From: Chelatococcus sp. YT9
Lineage (GTDB): Bacteria; Pseudomonadota; Alphaproteobacteria; Rhizobiales; Beijerinckiaceae
Reading direction: 5' to 3'
NCBI RefSeq assembly: GCF_018398315.1
Contig: NZ_JAHBRW010000001.1
Span: forward strand, 186,001-250,000
Length of the DNA stretch: 64,000 nucleotides
Of this stretch, positions 56,059 to 64,000 are shown piece after piece. Positions within the stretch are counted from its first letter, which is position 1, and each line of letters opens with the position of its first letter. The position numbers and the translations under genes are program-made. The notes beneath the pieces are model-generated. The model did not search any database. It was not told where the DNA came from and was given only the letters and a program-made list of their open reading frames with translations.

Positions 56059-56136
56059 TCAAGTCGTTTTCGTAGTGCCAAAGCAAGGGGCTCGATGGCA
56101 TGGCCGCTGGAAGGCGGCCATGCCGGAAGTCTCGAC

Positions 56137-59100
56137 TTAGAACTCCATGGCCACACCGACGCGGCCGACATGCTCCTTGCCACCGCCATTGGCGTAACCG
56201 GCGTGGATCATGACAGGCATTGCGGTGTCGAGGCGATGGGCGACACTGACGCCGAAGCCGAACTCGCTGCGGTAGAAGCCCGTGGAGGCGGAGACCGTCG
56301 TCTTTCCAGGTGCCGAGGGGGTCAGCGCCGGAGCGAGGGCGGCAGTCGCGGCGATACCACGCCGGGCTTCCTTCTGGATCGTGCGCGTCTCGCTGTACAA
56401 CTGGCCGACGTTGACCGCATCGGTGGCGAGCACGCCAGGCGCCACATTGGTGATACGGCGTTCCGCGCCCGGTGCACCAACAGACACGGTATTCGGGGCA
56501 TCCGCCACTGAGCCAGCACCGAGGGCGACCGAGTTCGGAGCGTTGGCCGTAACCCGGGAATTCGCGCCGAGCGCCACCGAATTGTCGGCTTCCACCCGGG
56601 CATTCCGGCCGAAGGCCGAGTCATTCGGGCCAGCCGCATAGGCACTGTGGCCGACCGCGGTGCCACCCTCTCCCATCGCCTGGGCATTGTAACCCACTGC
56701 AACCGAGTAGTTGCCGGCTGCCGTGGAACGTGCACCCACCGCCGTCGCCTGCACCCCAGTGGCGCTGCCCGTTCCGTCGCCACCACTCATCAGACTGCGC
56801 ACTTGGCCGACTGTGGCTGCATCGGTATCGGCGATGCCTTCTGCCACATTGGTGATCCGCCGCAAGTTATCCGCCGAGCCGACTGAGACAGTATTCTCCT
56901 CGTCTGCGACCGAATTGGCACCGAGCGCCACGCTGTTCTTGGCCGTTGCGGTGGCATGCGAACCAACGGCAGTCGCCTTGTCAGCCGTTGCCTCTGCACC
57001 GTGGCCAAGCGCTGTCGTATAGTCGCCAATGGCCTTGGTCGCTATGCCGTTGGCCCAGGCGTCCACGCCCTTGACTTCACCGGCGACGGACTGGCCAGTC
57101 GAGAGCGCGGCAATGGTGTTGTTCAAGACTGTGTATTGTTTGAAGTTGACAGCATCTGTCTCCTGTGTGGCATCCGCGACGCCGGTGATGCGCGTCGCCG
57201 TCGTGCCGTTGCGATAAGCTGAGTAAGCCTCGCCACCCTTGGCATTCGTGTCGAAGCGAAGAGTATTTGCCAATTCAGCGGTTGTCGTGGTGATCTGCTG
57301 CTGCACTTGATACAACTGGCTGCCGACTATCACTTCGTTACTTGTGGCAGAGACCTCACCTTCGGCAACGCCGATGATCTTAGTGGGCACGGCATTGCCG
57401 GATCCGCTGGGGGCGCGGGCGGCATTGAACGCCATGATATTGGTTCCGTGGGCGTCCTTGGTCAGGCCGTAAATCAACGCATTATCAAGCTTGCTTTGAA
57501 CGTCCGTGTTGATGGTACCAACCGCCGTGTCGACATATCGCTTGTTCGACGCATCATAATCGTCTGTCGGATCCGCGACCCCGGAGATGCGCGTGTTGGC
57601 ACCATTGCGCACTGCCGAATAAGAGCCGCCGATAAATTTCAAGGCATTACCGTCGAGCGTATTAAAATTGGTCGTCAATGTGCCGAGATCGGTTTCGAGC
57701 GTACCGATACGCGTCTGCTCGACTTTCAACTGCTTGAAGTTGACAGCATCGAAATCATTCGAGCCTTCGGCCACATTAACGATCTTGCGCTGCTGCGCGG
57801 ACGTGCCGACGGACACGGTGTTATTCTCGCCCGCAACAGACCCGGCACCGATGGCGACGGAATTGATGCCAGAGACGCTGGCACCCGCGCCGATGGCAAT
57901 GCCCTTCGTGGCCGCGCCGTCGACATTGGCGCCATCGCCGATGCCGACGCCGGAGACGGCGTTCACGGTCGATGCAAGACCGATCGCCACCGCATTAGCC
58001 TTGCCCGATGTGTTCGAGCCAATCAGGACCGCGTTGGCCTCAGCTGAGGTGGTGCCCGCATTCGCGCCGATGACCACGCTGTTTACACCGCCGCCTGCCG
58101 TGCCTCCGGCGTTCATGCCGATGCCGACAGCCCCCTCGGATGCGGCATGCACCCCGGCGCCGAGCGCTATTGCGCCTTTGCCGGCCGATTTGCTGTCCCG
58201 ACCAATGGCTACGCCGTCTTCAACGGAAGCATCGGCACCCTTACCAAACGCGAGGGACGTGACTCCGGCGGCGGTCGCACCATATCCTAATGCAACTGCT
58301 TGGCCGGCGCTTGCTACACTGCCGGCACCTATCGCTATCGCCTCCGGACCACTCGCCGTCGAGACGGAGCCTATAGCGACACTGGCCTGGCCAGATGCAA
58401 CCGCCTGGGTACCAAAAGCTGACGCTGAGGCTTGCGATGCGCTCGCCCCCGCGCCAACCGCCGTGCCATTCGTTCCGGTTGCTTGCGCGTTCGGGCCGAG
58501 CGCCGTGGCATCCCCGCCCACAGCGCTGGCCTGAAAGCCCAAAGCGACGGCGCGCTGGCCGGTCGCGCTGGCCTGGTTGCCGAAGGCGCTCGAGTTGAGC
58601 TGCGATGCCGACGCATTGCCGACAGCGGTTGCGCCTTCCGCATCCGCCTTCGCCGAATGGCCGATAGCGACGGTATTCGTGCCGGTCGCTGTTGCGGACT
58701 GGCCGATTGCCACGCTCGCCGAACCACTCGCATTGGTGTCGATGCCGACCGCCACCGCGCCCGCGCCCGCCGTGCTCGATCCTGTGTTCGGTGACACGAC
58801 CAGGCCGTTGCCGGTCGTCGTCTTGACCTTCACATTGTCAATGTCGGATGTGGTGAGGATGTTCTCACCAGTGACGTTGATCTTCGCCGTCGGACTTGCC
58901 CCAAGAACCTGAACGGAAGTGACGGTTGAATCAGTAATCGTTGAGTTCGTCGCAGTGACATTGGTAATCGCTGCGTCCTTCAGATTCGCGTTATTCAGGA
59001 CGTTCCTGTTACCGACGAGTTGAACGCCCACGGCCTGCGTGACCGTGCCGTCAGTCACCTCGGCGTTCGTTACCTTGGAGCTGGAGATCGTCGATTGGGT

Positions 59101-59766
59101 GATACTCGAGGTATCAACCGTCGCGTTCTTCAAGCTGGACGAACCCTCCAAAGCAAGCGTTGAGCCCGCCTGACCTGTGATTGCCGCGTTCTTCAGGCTT
59201 GCACTCTCAACGATCGCAGACTTCAGCGATGATGTCCCATCGAGATTAAGGGTGGCGCTGCCCGTGCCAATGATGGTCGCATCCTGGACAGTTGAGTTGT
59301 TAACAGTCGCCGTCTTCAGGGACGATTCCCCGTCGAGGTTCAACTTTCCACCGTTCGTGCCGACAATCTCCGAGTTTTGAATTTTAGACGTGTCAATTGT
59401 CGATCCCTTAAGGGTCGATGTTCCATCAACACTCAGATTGGCAGAATTGCTGTTCGTCAGCGTGAGCTGGCCTGTATAATTGACGGCCGCTCCATCACCA
59501 CTAATATTGGCGTTGTTAAGTTTCGAACCACTCGTTTCATCGGTGACTTTGTAGTCTCCACCAGCAATGGAACCGCTTTCCGAGACAACCTGCGCCTTTG
59601 CCGCAGTCGCGCTCAATGCGCAGGCGAGAGAAACGGCGCTTACGCTGCCAAGTACAGCTGCCGCGTAGCGCAGAGACGTGGAACGCTTCTTCTTTTCACC
59701 AGTGTCGGCTTGGGCTGGCTTTGTCTTGCCAGACCGCGCCGTTTTCGTCTTTGCAATGGCTGCCAC
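56137..59766 (-). CDS. Trimeric autotransporter adhesin (YadA family)
   Basis: A 1209-residue protein. An extended signal peptide (about residues 1-58: Lys/Arg-rich, then 'SVSAVSLACALSATAAKA') leads to four tandem 31-residue repeats (112-235). Next are long runs of YadA head repeats ('SVAIGQSATATGTNTVAIG', from about 335 to 690). Neck motifs ('NTVSVG...VNVAEG', 'AVNFKQL'), stalk coiled coils and two further head blocks follow. The C-terminal anchor of about 75 residues ('ARRGIAATAALAPALTPS', ending 'VGRVGVAMEF' with terminal Phe) forms the trimeric 12-strand barrel in the outer membrane. It should mediate adhesion or autoaggregation. Regulation is not evident, and the gene has its own terminator. 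Confidence 0.95.
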   Translation of the reverse strand: MAAIAKTKTARSGKTKPAQADTGEKKKRSTSLRYAAAVLGSVSAVSLACALSATAAKAQVVSESGSIAGGDYKVTDETSGSKLNNANISGDGAAVNYTGQLTLTNSNSANLSVDGTSTLKGSTIDTSKIQNSEIVGTNGGKLNLDGESSLKTATVNNSTVQDATIIGTGSATLNLDGTSSLKSAIVESASLKNAAITGQAGSTLALEGSSSLKNATVDTSSITQSTISSSKVTNAEVTDGTVTQAVGVQLVGNRNVLNNANLKDAAITNVTATNSTITDSTVTSVQVLGASPTAKINVTGENILTTSDIDNVKVKTTTGNGLVVSPNTGSSTAGAGAVAVGIDTNASGSASVAIGQSATATGTNTVAIGHSAKADAEGATAVGNASASQLNSSAFGNQASATGQRAVALGFQASAVGGDATALGPNAQATGTNGTAVGAGASASQASASAFGTQAVASGQASVAIGSVSTASGPEAIAIGAGSVASAGQAVALGYGATAAGVTSLAFGKGADASVEDGVAIGRDSKSAGKGAIALGAGVHAASEGAVGIGMNAGGTAGGGVNSVVIGANAGTTSAEANAVLIGSNTSGKANAVAIGLASTVNAVSGVGIGDGANVDGAATKGIAIGAGASVSGINSVAIGAGSVAGENNTVSVGTSAQQRKIVNVAEGSNDFDAVNFKQLKVEQTRIGTLETDLGTLTTNFNTLDGNALKFIGGSYSAVRNGANTRISGVADPTDDYDASNKRYVDTAVGTINTDVQSKLDNALIYGLTKDAHGTNIMAFNAARAPSGSGNAVPTKIIGVAEGEVSATSNEVIVGSQLYQVQQQITTTTAELANTLRFDTNAKGGEAYSAYRNGTTATRITGVADATQETDAVNFKQYTVLNNTIAALSTGQSVAGEVKGVDAWANGIATKAIGDYTTALGHGAEATADKATAVGSHATATAKNSVALGANSVADEENTVSVGSADNLRRITNVAEGIADTDAATVGQVRSLMSGGDGTGSATGVQATAVGARSTAAGNYSVAVGYNAQAMGEGGTAVGHSAYAAGPNDSAFGRNARVEADNSVALGANSRVTANAPNSVALGAGSVADAPNTVSVGAPGAERRITNVAPGVLATDAVNVGQLYSETRTIQKEARRGIAATAALAPALTPSAPGKTTVSASTGFYRSEFGFGVSVAHRLDTAMPVMIHAGYANGGGKEHVGRVGVAMEF
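59062..59433 (-). repeat. Four tandem 93-base repeats coding for 31-residue units
   Basis: Units start at residues 112, 143, 174 and 205 of the autotransporter. Each opens with 'DGTSSLK'-like sequence at its third residue and continues with T/A-V/I-x-x-S/A-x-L/V/I-x-x-A steps, about five residues apart, suggesting a beta-solenoid turn. The DNA units are diverged but aligned without gaps through the first three. Confidence 0.75.
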
Positions 59767-60298
59767 TGAAAATCTCCTATTATTCTCGAAAATTCGCGCA
59801 ATTCATCACTGCGACGCCGCCGGCATCGCATCGCTTTCAGTCATTCCTTTGGGAACACAACGCGCCAACGTTACATCACCACGCGGCGGCAACGTCGCAG
59901 CACTTCGGGGGCATGATTCCGCATAGGTGAACCGCGGTCACACTCCGTCGTCGTTGATTCGCGCAACGTCTCAACGCGATGAGGCCTTGCGCTTGACAAG
60001 CAAATATCTATCGAGGATGGCCGCAATTCCGAAGCGGACTTGTATTTACTTGTCCTGGAATTGCTCACATACGCGCGTCGGACGAAAAGCTGTCAACGCC
60101 ACGACTGGAATAGGCCCACCTTGGTTTATGCCCACAACGCCAGCGTGGCATTTTGCGCCTGAGAAAGAGCATGTCGCGCAATATGCGGCCGGACAGGCGG
60201 CCCGATGTAAAGTTGCCACAGAGTTAATAGAGCCGGGATGACGGACAGTTAACGAGTTGTTCACCTTTGAGGCACCCGGCAGGAACAATGGGCGCCGC
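59767..60298. other. Intergenic region between the sensor kinase and autotransporter genes
   Basis: About 530 bases. Both flanking genes are on the minus strand. The promoter and leader of the autotransporter should lie here, but no convincing motif, RNA gene or small gene was identified. Open frames on the plus strand lack ribosome sites and family features. Confidence 0.45.
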
Positions 60299-63200
60299 CT
60301 ATTCGGCAAGCACCCGCGTGCGCGGCAGCACGATCTCGACGAGGGTTCCCTCGCGTTTGGCGCTGGTGATCGACAGCGCGCCGCGGTTGGCCTCCACCAG
60401 CGCCTTGGTCAGCGGCAGGCCAAGCCCGGTGCCGCCGTGGCGACGAGAAGTGGCGAGCTGGCGAAACGGCTCCAACGCCTGCTCTATCTCGGCCGGCGAC
60501 ATGCCTATGCCGGTATCACGCACCCTGAGCGCGATCTCACCCCGGTCCGTCAGGGCTGAAGAGACGATCACCTGCCCACCGGCATCGGTGAATTTCACCG
60601 CATTCGAGAGAATGTTCAGAACAACCTGGCGCATCGCGCGCTCATCCGCCACGACGGGCGGCAGTTTCGGCGCAAGCGAGGTGCGTAGCACAATGCGCGA
60701 GCGGCTCGCCTGAGGCTGCATCAGAGCCACGCAGCCTGCGACGACCTCGTTGAGATTGACGCTCGCGAAATTGAGGTCGAGCCGCCCTGCCTCGATCTTC
60801 GCGAGATCGAGGAGATCGTTGACAAGGCTGATGACATGCCCGCCGGAGACATGGATATCGTTCAGATATTCCTTGTAGCGCTCGTTCCCGATGGGACCGA
60901 AGCGCTCCTCCTGCATCACCTCGGCAAAACCGATAATGGCGTTCAGCGGGGTACGGATCTCGTGGCTGATCTTGGCGAGGAAGTCAGATTTCTGGGCGCT
61001 CGCCTCCTCGGCCGCCCTCTTCGCCTTCATCAGGTCGGCCTCGGCCTTCTTGAAGGCCGTCATGTCGCGGGCGACGACACAGAACTTGCGGTTCGGCGGC
61101 TCGCTTACGCGGCCCATCGTAATGGTGAGCGGGCTATGCCCCCCCTGCCGGACCCGGCCGACGACTTCGCGGCCGTCGTTCATGACACTGGCGACACCGC
61201 CGGCCTTCAGGCCTTCGAGATAGTCCACGGCAATGACGTGACTTTCCGGGGCGAGCAGCAGAGTGAAGAACTCGCCGGCGACATCGCCCTCATCATAGCC
61301 GAACAGCGCTTCCGCGGAACGATTGAGAGACAAGATCCTGCCAGCATCGTCAAGGATGATGACACCGTCAGTGGCGGTGTCGAGGATTTGACTCAGTTCC
61401 TGCGCCTGCCCCTCGTGCAGGACAAGTTCGCCTTCAAGGGCGCGGATACGTTCGGCGATTTCCGGCTCCACCGACCGGCGGAAGGACAGAAGCGTCGCCG
61501 GGGCGCCGTTCCATTCCAGCGTCGTCAGTCGGGCATCGACCGCGAGATCGTCACCATTGGCCGCCCGCAGCGCGACGGGCGCGGCGCCATCACCAACCTG
61601 TGCTCGGCTGGCGAAGAGGTTCCACAAGCCTACAGCCGCGAGGCCCGTGATGTCGGCATAGCCCAGAAAATCGAGCAAGGTGCGATTGGCATAGAGAATG
61701 TCATCGCCGCGACTGACCAGAATGCCGATCGGTAGCTTGTCAGTGAGCGGCGCGAAGGAAGGGCGTTCGCCGACGTAGTTGATCGCGCGCGCGCTCTTGC
61801 CATCCTGCGCGCGGGCTGTCTCCACGCCGGACTGCGGTGCCTTGCCATCAACCGCTTCCGAAGCTCCATGGTGCGGCGCTTCCCGAGAAGCCTGTTGCAC
61901 GGAGCCCGCCTGTTCCTCACCGCCTCGCGCAGGCTTGGGCGGGGGGCTGGGCGGAGGCCCTGCCTCTGGCACACCGCCCGGTTCTTCCTCACCGAGATAA
62001 CGCGCGCCAAGCGCACGTGCGATTTCGCGAAAGGCATTGCGCTCGTTCGTCGAAAGCGATGGCCGCTGCGGCGCGCGCGCCTCCGCCTCGCCCCCGTTGC
62101 CGCGAGCGGGATCCACCACGCGCAAGGGAACCACCTTTGGTGCCCCGAGCGTGGCGCGGACTTGCCCGCGCACCGCCGAGAATTGCCCCGGGGGCTCGAC
62201 TTCACTGGGCGGCGACGCTGCTTGGCCGCTGTCCGCCGCGGTCTGGTCATTAGCGGGCGGATCGGTCGGCCGTACCGGCTCGACACGGGCCTCCGGCGCC
62301 GTTTGCTCGTTGGCATCCGGTGGCGGGACAGCTTCGTCGTCAGACGCATCGGCATCAGCTTTGCTGCTGAATGCGTCCTCCGACGAGGACCCATTCTCAA
62401 CGACCGCCTCCCCGGCAGACGCCGCGATAACGACGGGTGCTTCCGGGACCACGTCCTCAGCGGCAGGCTCTTCCCCCGCCAACCTTTGGTCAGATGCTGG
62501 CTCGGGAGACGCTTGCCCGGGCAGATCGGTCTGGACCACGTCCTCGGCCGCAACGCCCTCGATGGTGTCGGCCTCGGCGGCTGCCACCTCGACCGTGACG
62601 ACCTCCAGCTGGTCGACGTCGGGCGCGACGCAGACCCCCTCGTCATCCAGCGCGTTCGTTTGCGCCAAAACCTGTACCGTGTCGGGCGGCGGCGCCTCCC
62701 CAGCCGGTTCCCAAGGCAGCGCGCTCGCAACCTCCGCCGTTTCAGCGCGCGCCTCGTCAGGCTCTTCGGTCGGCATGCCACCGGGCTCCTGCACGGGGGC
62801 GAGGGGCTCATCGGCCGCGGTGTCCTCGGCGACCATCGTCAAAGGTTCACTCTGGATGCGCGTTGACGCCGCATCCCGTCCCTCTTCCCCATCGCTCCCG
62901 GCGCCGAGGTCGCTCTCGTCCTCGAAGCCGGTGTCCCGGAGTTCGGTTTCTCGAGGCTTGAGGTCCGGAACTTCGGAAGAGTGGAGCGCAGAGGCTCGGA
63001 GTTCAGAAGACTGGCCCTCGGAGAACTGGCTCTCGGAGGCCTTCAACCCGTGCAGACGGCACAACCCGTAGCCCTGGAAGATCGGCTCGCCATCGGCAGT
63101 CACGACGAGCGCCCCCAGCTCCACCGGAAGCAGTGCCTCGCCGGTTCCGACCTGCCACAGAACCGAAGAACGCGACCAGGTCTGGCGACGCGCAAGGGCT

Positions 63201-63910
63201 GCCGCGATATTCCCTTCCGGATCATGGACGACAGAGCCGATCAGATCGTCCCAACGCCGCCCGACGATATCAGCCGCCACGGGCCCGACCACCGTCGCGA
63301 GTTCCGGCGAAACCTTGAGGAGGCGGCCTGCGATATCGGACGCCCAAACGAAACGCAGGCTTCGGCGCGTCTTCGCAAGCGCGCGGATATAGGCTGGCAG
63401 GTCACGGGGCTGTTTGGAAATCTCCGCCGCCGAGAGCTCTCCCCCGGCAAGGCGGCCGGGCTCATCGGCCTCCGGCTCGGGGACCATGGAAGCCAGGCTG
63501 GCCGCCATTGCGCGCGGCAGCGCACCGACGACAACCGTGACAAGCAAGGTTTCGCCGGCGCCCGCGGCAACGGGACGGCAGGCCAGCGTCACGATGTCGC
63601 TTTGGCGGCCACTATTGATGCGCCACCGCTCGAGGCGGACGCCATGTGCCGGCATATGGAGGGCAAGCCGCGCAAGCCGGCTTGCCGTTTCAGGGGTCAA
63701 GGCCCCAGTCTGATCGTCAGAGAGAGCGGCAATAAGCGGCCTGGCCTCGGCCGAGGCCCAGATCACACGGGGCTCTGCCACTGACCATACGATCACTGCC
63801 GTCCTGGACTTCAGGAACGGCGCCAGCGATGTGTCTCGCCGTAGATCGGCTATCACCGCGCTGAACTCCTTCAACTCAGCCTTGATCCGCTTTGATACCG
63901 ATCGTGCCAA
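60299..63910 (-). CDS. PAS-domain sensor histidine kinase, PdhS/PleC/DivJ-like
   Basis: A 1203-residue kinase with no obvious membrane helix. The N-terminal region (1-300) includes PAS-like segments ('VIWSVAEPRVIWASAEARPL', 'LRFVWASDIAGRLLKVSPEL'). A long acidic Ala/Glu/Pro-rich stretch (about 300-640) looks disordered. Two PAS domains follow ('LPIGILVSRGDDILYANRTL', 'DTATDGVIILDDAGRILSLN'). The catalytic core has the H-box 'FLAKISHEIRTPLNAIIGF' (His983), N-box 'NILSNAVKFTD', G1 'DTGIGMS' and G2 'GGTGLGLPL'. 'EERFGPIGNERYKEY' after the H-box is typical of the PleC/DivJ/PdhS group that controls DivK and cell-cycle polarity. The start codon would be TTG at 63910, so the true start is uncertain. 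Confidence 0.88.
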   Translation of the reverse strand: MARSVSKRIKAELKEFSAVIADLRRDTSLAPFLKSRTAVIVWSVAEPRVIWASAEARPLIAALSDDQTGALTPETASRLARLALHMPAHGVRLERWRINSGRQSDIVTLACRPVAAGAGETLLVTVVVGALPRAMAASLASMVPEPEADEPGRLAGGELSAAEISKQPRDLPAYIRALAKTRRSLRFVWASDIAGRLLKVSPELATVVGPVAADIVGRRWDDLIGSVVHDPEGNIAAALARRQTWSRSSVLWQVGTGEALLPVELGALVVTADGEPIFQGYGLCRLHGLKASESQFSEGQSSELRASALHSSEVPDLKPRETELRDTGFEDESDLGAGSDGEEGRDAASTRIQSEPLTMVAEDTAADEPLAPVQEPGGMPTEEPDEARAETAEVASALPWEPAGEAPPPDTVQVLAQTNALDDEGVCVAPDVDQLEVVTVEVAAAEADTIEGVAAEDVVQTDLPGQASPEPASDQRLAGEEPAAEDVVPEAPVVIAASAGEAVVENGSSSEDAFSSKADADASDDEAVPPPDANEQTAPEARVEPVRPTDPPANDQTAADSGQAASPPSEVEPPGQFSAVRGQVRATLGAPKVVPLRVVDPARGNGGEAEARAPQRPSLSTNERNAFREIARALGARYLGEEEPGGVPEAGPPPSPPPKPARGGEEQAGSVQQASREAPHHGASEAVDGKAPQSGVETARAQDGKSARAINYVGERPSFAPLTDKLPIGILVSRGDDILYANRTLLDFLGYADITGLAAVGLWNLFASRAQVGDGAAPVALRAANGDDLAVDARLTTLEWNGAPATLLSFRRSVEPEIAERIRALEGELVLHEGQAQELSQILDTATDGVIILDDAGRILSLNRSAEALFGYDEGDVAGEFFTLLLAPESHVIAVDYLEGLKAGGVASVMNDGREVVGRVRQGGHSPLTITMGRVSEPPNRKFCVVARDMTAFKKAEADLMKAKRAAEEASAQKSDFLAKISHEIRTPLNAIIGFAEVMQEERFGPIGNERYKEYLNDIHVSGGHVISLVNDLLDLAKIEAGRLDLNFASVNLNEVVAGCVALMQPQASRSRIVLRTSLAPKLPPVVADERAMRQVVLNILSNAVKFTDAGGQVIVSSALTDRGEIALRVRDTGIGMSPAEIEQALEPFRQLATSRRHGGTGLGLPLTKALVEANRGALSITSAKREGTLVEIVLPRTRVLAE

Positions 63911-64000
63911 ACGCTCGATAGCTAACGAAGCCTTAATAACAGGCCCCGCACCAGGCCGTCACGGCACGCAACCGACCTATCCGCACTAACCTGATGTTAG

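Larger units (their letters stand above)
55770..56136. other. Intergenic region between the LysR and autotransporter genes
   Basis: About 370 bases between convergent genes. No coding content recognised. It contains the two minus-strand terminator-like hairpins listed separately. Confidence 0.6.

Noticed and set aside
56137..59766. Several plus-strand open frames over the autotransporter gene
   Set aside because: They mirror the repetitive adhesin codons. The minus-strand protein has a full signal, head, stalk and anchor order.

Overview
The window is about 64 kb of GC-rich chromosome from an alphaproteobacterium, most likely order Hyphomicrobiales (the Bosea, Chelatococcus, Methylobacterium or Bradyrhizobium side). 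This placement is inferred from gene content and order, not from a marker search. The supporting features are a GntR-type BioR regulator beside bioY with BioR boxes, hisS-hisZ-hisG with a long HisG, an ileS-lspA-M16-M16-pgi-mutL-rsmD-pseudouridine synthase-tadA series, a BacA-like ABC transporter, a PdhS/PleC-type sensor kinase and CIRCE-controlled groESL. No tRNA, rRNA, CRISPR array or complete insertion sequence was seen.

Layout. 1-3.2 kb: 3' end of a cardiolipin synthase gene, a DUF3750 protein, an A+T-rich islet with a pertussis-toxin-S1-like ADP-ribosyltransferase, and an orphan ParA ATPase. 3.4-7.3 kb: purD, bioR-bioY with two BioR boxes, a DUF1284 protein, a glutathione S-transferase. 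7.5-15.5 kb: prfC, a fluoroacetate-dehalogenase-type hydrolase with a GNAT enzyme, hisS-hisZ-hisG, a secreted META-domain protein. 15.8-18 kb: CIRCE-groES-groEL. 18-27 kb: a low-GC acidic protein, a BclA/YddA-like ABC exporter, a polysaccharide flippase, an L,D-transpeptidase, a large inverted-repeat element, a DUF2076 protein, an omega-amino-acid aminotransferase and a HAD phosphatase. 27-45.6 kb: single-domain receiver, ribF, a chemoreceptor, and the conserved ileS to tadA housekeeping block. 45.7-55.8 kb: malate synthase A, a soluble chemoreceptor with PilZ, an NHLP-like small protein, glcDEF and a divergent LysR regulator. 55.8-64 kb: a 1209-residue trimeric autotransporter and a 1203-residue sensor histidine kinase.

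How genes work together. glcDEF oxidises glycolate to glyoxylate and malate synthase condenses glyoxylate with acetyl-CoA. A nearly identical 17-base motif lies upstream of malate synthase and at the start of the LysR gene divergent from glcDEF, so one regulator may control both units. BioR should repress biotin uptake through BioY. The histidine cluster links tRNA charging with the first pathway enzyme. Two cytoplasmically signalling receptors, a CheY-like receiver, the flippase, the transpeptidase, the BacA-like transporter and the adhesin suggest an organism that senses surfaces or hosts.

The most unusual loci are the pertussis-toxin-like ADP-ribosyltransferase in its A+T-rich islet, the orphan NHLP-like protein, the four 31-residue repeats at the start of the autotransporter, the candidate glyoxylate operator, and the pseudouridine synthase with very long charged tails.
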